From Actinomadura chibensis NBRC 106107 (GTDB lineage Bacteria; Actinomycetota; Actinomycetes; Streptosporangiales; Streptosporangiaceae), in assembly GCF_001552135.1 (NCBI RefSeq), contig NZ_BCQP01000017.1:186001-250000 (forward strand): DNA of 64,000 nt, written 5' to 3'. Positions 62,051-64,000 of the stretch are shown piece after piece; the stretch's first letter is position 1, and every line of letters starts with the position of its first letter. The notes under the pieces were generated by a model. It was not told the origin of the DNA. It saw only the letters and a list, made by a program, of their open reading frames with translations, and made no database searches. The translations under genes and the position numbers were made by a program.

Positions 62051-62875
62051 TCACGCCGGGACGAGCTCGGCGCCGCGCGCCGGGCCCGGTTGGTAGTCGG
62101 CGACGGCCGCCGCGAGCTTTCGCGTGGCCCGGCTGCACCGCTGCTTGATGGCGGCGGGGCTCAGCCCCGTCTCCTCGGCGATCTGCTGGAGGTCCCCGAT
62201 GTTCTTCCACGAGTGCCGCCTGCCGACCGCCTCGTTCCCGTAGCGGGCGGCGAGCAGGTCGGCGTCCTGGCGGCTGATCACGCTCCGCGCGACCGCCCAG
62301 GCCAGCAGCTGCCCGAGCTCCTCGCTCGCGTTGCGTTCCGCCCGCGGCACGGCGACCGCCTCGACCGCGTCGGACGGCAGCTCCCGCACCTGCGCCAGGA
62401 CCTCCCGGCGCATCGCCTGGTGCGCCCCCCACGCCAGGTAGGGCGGGACGTGATGGGTGATCCTGGCGGGAAGGGTGCGGATCGCGGTGTACATGCAGCA
62501 CACCGCGAGCTGGTCGCGCTCGTCGGCGTCCGGCAGGAGGCGCGCGTGGGCCCGGGAGATCCGCACGGCCTTCGGAAGCATCATCTGCAGCGCGATCCGC
62601 GCCGCGATCGGCGCGTCGGCGATGGGCGAGCCCGCCTTGTGCGCCAAGGCCCCGAGCAGCGCGTCCACCCGTTCGTCGACGGGCCCGGACTTGGCCTCTT
62701 CGAGCAGGGCGACGCTGGAGAGCCCGGCGAACGCCGGCTCGGCACGCGCCCACCTCGCGACGACGGCGTTCACCACCGCGTCATCGCGCAGCCGCATCCA
62801 CTCCAGGTTGAGTCGCCCGAAGACGTTGTTCTGCCTGTTCCAGCCCGTAGGCGGGGCTGAGATCGTGATGTCCAC
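62051..62875 (-). CDS. Sigma-factor-like protein opening the secretion locus
   Basis: A 274-aa protein. The C terminus has a region 4-like helix-turn-helix (ISRQDADLLAARY, then IAEETGLSPAAIKQRCSRAT). The central part, with VPPYLAWGAHQAMRREVLAQ, resembles a region 2-3 remnant, and LLPDADERDQLAVCCMYTAI precedes it. Region 2 core motifs are weak, so this could be a divergent sigma factor or an HTH regulator. It is the first gene of a 24-kb one-way gene run. Confidence 0.65.
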   Translation of the reverse strand: MDITISAPPTGWNRQNNVFGRLNLEWMRLRDDAVVNAVVARWARAEPAFAGLSSVALLEEAKSGPVDERVDALLGALAHKAGSPIADAPIAARIALQMMLPKAVRISRAHARLLPDADERDQLAVCCMYTAIRTLPARITHHVPPYLAWGAHQAMRREVLAQVRELPSDAVEAVAVPRAERNASEELGQLLAWAVARSVISRQDADLLAARYGNEAVGRRHSWKNIGDLQQIAEETGLSPAAIKQRCSRATRKLAAAVADYQPGPARGAELVPA

Positions 62876-63033
62876 CGTGACCCCCAGGATCGGAATTCGG
62901 TGAACACCACGCTGCGGGTGGGGCCTTGCCCACCCTCTTGCCCAAAGCCTTGCCCCCGGATCACATCTCGGTCACAAGCGAAATCGCCCGTCCGGCGGCT
63001 CAGACCGGACGGGCGACTCGGCGCCGGGCTCCC

Positions 63034-63750
63034 CTACTCGGCGCTCGCGACGGTGAGGGAACGGAGCCGGAAGGCGGCGAGGAACGTCCCGCCGACGGTG
63101 ACCGCGACCAGCAGCGTGACGGCCACCGGCAGGCTCACCGTCGAGTCGACCGGCGAGGCGCTCGTCAGCCTGTCCGTGACCGACATCGCCCATTGCTGGA
63201 TGGACGCCTGCTTCGCGCCCGGCGCGAAGCTGCCGAGCAGCGACTCCCACACGAGCGCGTAGAGGAGGCCGATCGTGACGGCGTTGCGGCTCATCACCGC
63301 GAGCGCGACGAACACCGCGCTGTAGGCCACGCCGCCGACGAGGACGCCGACCGTGAACGCGGGCGTCAGCCCCGCCGTGGTGCCGGTCAGGATGAGCCCC
63401 GCGAGCAGCGTCGGGACGACCGCGAACGCCGCCACCAGCACGATCGCGACGGCCAGCTTGGTCAGCACGACCACCTGGCGCGGGATCGGCTTCGTCAGCA
63501 CGTACATGATCTGGCCGTCGTCGATCTCCGGCCCGATCACGCCGGTCCCGGCGATCAGCGCGAGCAGCGGCAGCAGGGCCGCGAGCGCGACCTTCTGGAG
63601 GACCTCCGTGGACACGTCCAGGTCGTCGTTCCCGGTCGCGCGCAGCACGACCGCCAGGACGAGCATCACGAGCGGCAGCCCGAGCAGCAGCAGCGCCCGC
63701 CGCCGCCCGAGCATCGCCCGGAACGTGATCATCGCAATCGTCGCATTCAT
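63034..63750 (-). CDS. ABC-2 type transporter permease
   Basis: A 238-aa membrane protein with about six TM helices and the conserved GPEIDDGQIMYVLTKPIPR coupling segment near residue 75. It pairs with the ATPase whose 3' end is at the window edge. Its ATG overlaps the stop of the mini-ORF in the intercistronic repeat. Confidence 0.88.
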   Translation of the reverse strand: MNATIAMITFRAMLGRRRALLLLGLPLVMLVLAVVLRATGNDDLDVSTEVLQKVALAALLPLLALIAGTGVIGPEIDDGQIMYVLTKPIPRQVVVLTKLAVAIVLVAAFAVVPTLLAGLILTGTTAGLTPAFTVGVLVGGVAYSAVFVALAVMSRNAVTIGLLYALVWESLLGSFAPGAKQASIQQWAMSVTDRLTSASPVDSTVSLPVAVTLLVAVTVGGTFLAAFRLRSLTVASAE

Positions 63751-63827
63751 CGCGCTCTGCCTTTCTGGGGGACGACCCCCAGGCCCCCGAGCCGGTGGCC
63801 CGAAGATCCTCGCTTCGCTCCGGTCAT
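63747..63827 (-). CDS. 26-codon mini-ORF bridging two ABC transporter genes
   Basis: ATG 63827 overlaps the ATPase stop as ATGA. The frame reads MTGAKRGSSGHRLGG, then LGVVPQKGRAR, and its TGA overlaps the permease ATG as ATGA. It is encoded by the hairpin repeat and has the same architecture as the tsaB-rimI mini-ORF. It is probably a reinitiation relay rather than a functional peptide. Confidence 0.5.
   Translation of the reverse strand: MTGAKRGSSGHRLGGLGVVPQKGRAR
63765..63827 (-). repeat. Dispersed hairpin repeat (single copy)
   Basis: CTGGGGG-ACGA-CCCCCAG stem-loop, gcccccgag, then gatcctcgcttcgctccggt and cat. Wording and order match 17142-17203; the tsaB-rimI repeats share the hairpin and ttcgcttcgctcat parts. 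Confidence 0.8.
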
Positions 63828-64000
63828 CGCGCCACCAGGTAGGAGAAGACGCTTTCCAGGGACTCGTCCGCCGGGGAGACCTCCCAGAGGCGGACGTCGG
63901 CGTCCCGCGACACGCGCGGGAGCAGCCAGGTGAAGCGCTGGAAGTCCACCGCCTCGATCTGCAGGCCCTTGTCGGTGAGCTGGACGCTGCGGGCCGACCC
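63824..64000 (-). CDS. ABC transporter ATPase, 3' end only
   Basis: The last 58 codons are visible, running off the window. They read RSVQLTDKGLQIEAVDFQRF through VSPADESLESVFSYLVAR, which matches the C-terminal tail of ABC-2 exporter ATPases (typically ending in LEDVFLxLT). It is the expected partner of the permease downstream. Confidence 0.75.
   Translation of the reverse strand, partial: GSARSVQLTDKGLQIEAVDFQRFTWLLPRVSRDADVRLWEVSPADESLESVFSYLVAR

Noticed and set aside
38620..62875. Integrative conjugative element
   Set aside because: No relaxase, integrase, excisionase, tRNA or direct-repeat att sites could be found; the edges within the window look chromosomal.
1..64000. tRNA or rRNA genes
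   Set aside because: No cloverleaf-like T-loop/acceptor combination or rRNA segment was found when reading intergenic gaps.

Overview
The window is a 64 kb piece of a high-GC actinomycete chromosome. GC-rich codon use, frequent GTG starts, an XRE/DUF397 regulator pair, and the glmS, coaA, tsa and alr neighbourhood all fit Streptosporangiales, most likely Thermomonosporaceae (Actinomadura-like). That placement is inference; no rRNA, tRNA or phylogenetic marker was used.

Positions 1-22.8 kb are mostly ordinary chromosome. They hold a phosphotransferase fragment, a NarL/DesK-type two-component pair beside an MMPL exporter, and the minus-strand run nnr, alr, alpha/beta hydrolase, tsaE, membrane protein, tsaB, rimI, tsaD, which covers cell-wall D-Ala supply, NAD(P)HX repair and t6A tRNA modification. 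After these come an XRE regulator with two DUF397 partners, an ABC-2 exporter whose ATPase carries a 15-residue minisatellite at its N terminus, glmS, coaA, a ureohydrolase and a small secreted protein. A perfect 15-bp stem terminator at 22.73 kb closes this block.

Positions 22.9-38.6 kb look like a biosynthetic gene cluster that matches no pathway I recognise. A plus-strand, partly overlapping arm (24081-28041) encodes a cupin, two different nucleotidyltransferase-fold proteins, an alpha/beta hydrolase and an acyl carrier protein. The middle holds a UMP kinase paralogue, a DUF4913 protein and an APH-type phosphotransferase. A minus-strand arm (38595 to 30417) encodes an adenylate kinase-NDP kinase fusion, an acyl-adenylating ligase, a hydroxyacid dehydrogenase, an AdoHcyase-like enzyme with an altered catalytic position, a GT2 glycosyltransferase and a NodU/CmcH carbamoyltransferase. 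Having both NMP-kinase and NDP-kinase capacity inside the cluster points to a nucleotide-like product or nucleotide-activated intermediates.

Positions 38.6-62.9 kb are one minus-strand locus that combines T4SS-type genes with a nearly complete Tad/Flp pilus set. The T4SS-type genes are TcpC/VirB8-like, PrgI-like, VirB4, VirB6-like, an SLT-NlpC/P60 hydrolase and a VirD4-like coupling protein. The Tad set is CpaB, TadZ, TadA, TadB, TadC, an Flp-like pilin and TadE/G-like pseudopilins. A large LysM/winged-helix/BTAD membrane protein is included, and a sigma-factor-like gene sits at each end. No relaxase, integrase or prepilin peptidase is present here.

The right edge holds an ABC permease and the end of its ATPase. 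Between those two genes, and again between tsaB and rimI, lies an intercistronic GGGG/CCCC hairpin repeat that encodes a mini-ORF joined to both neighbours by ATGA overlaps.
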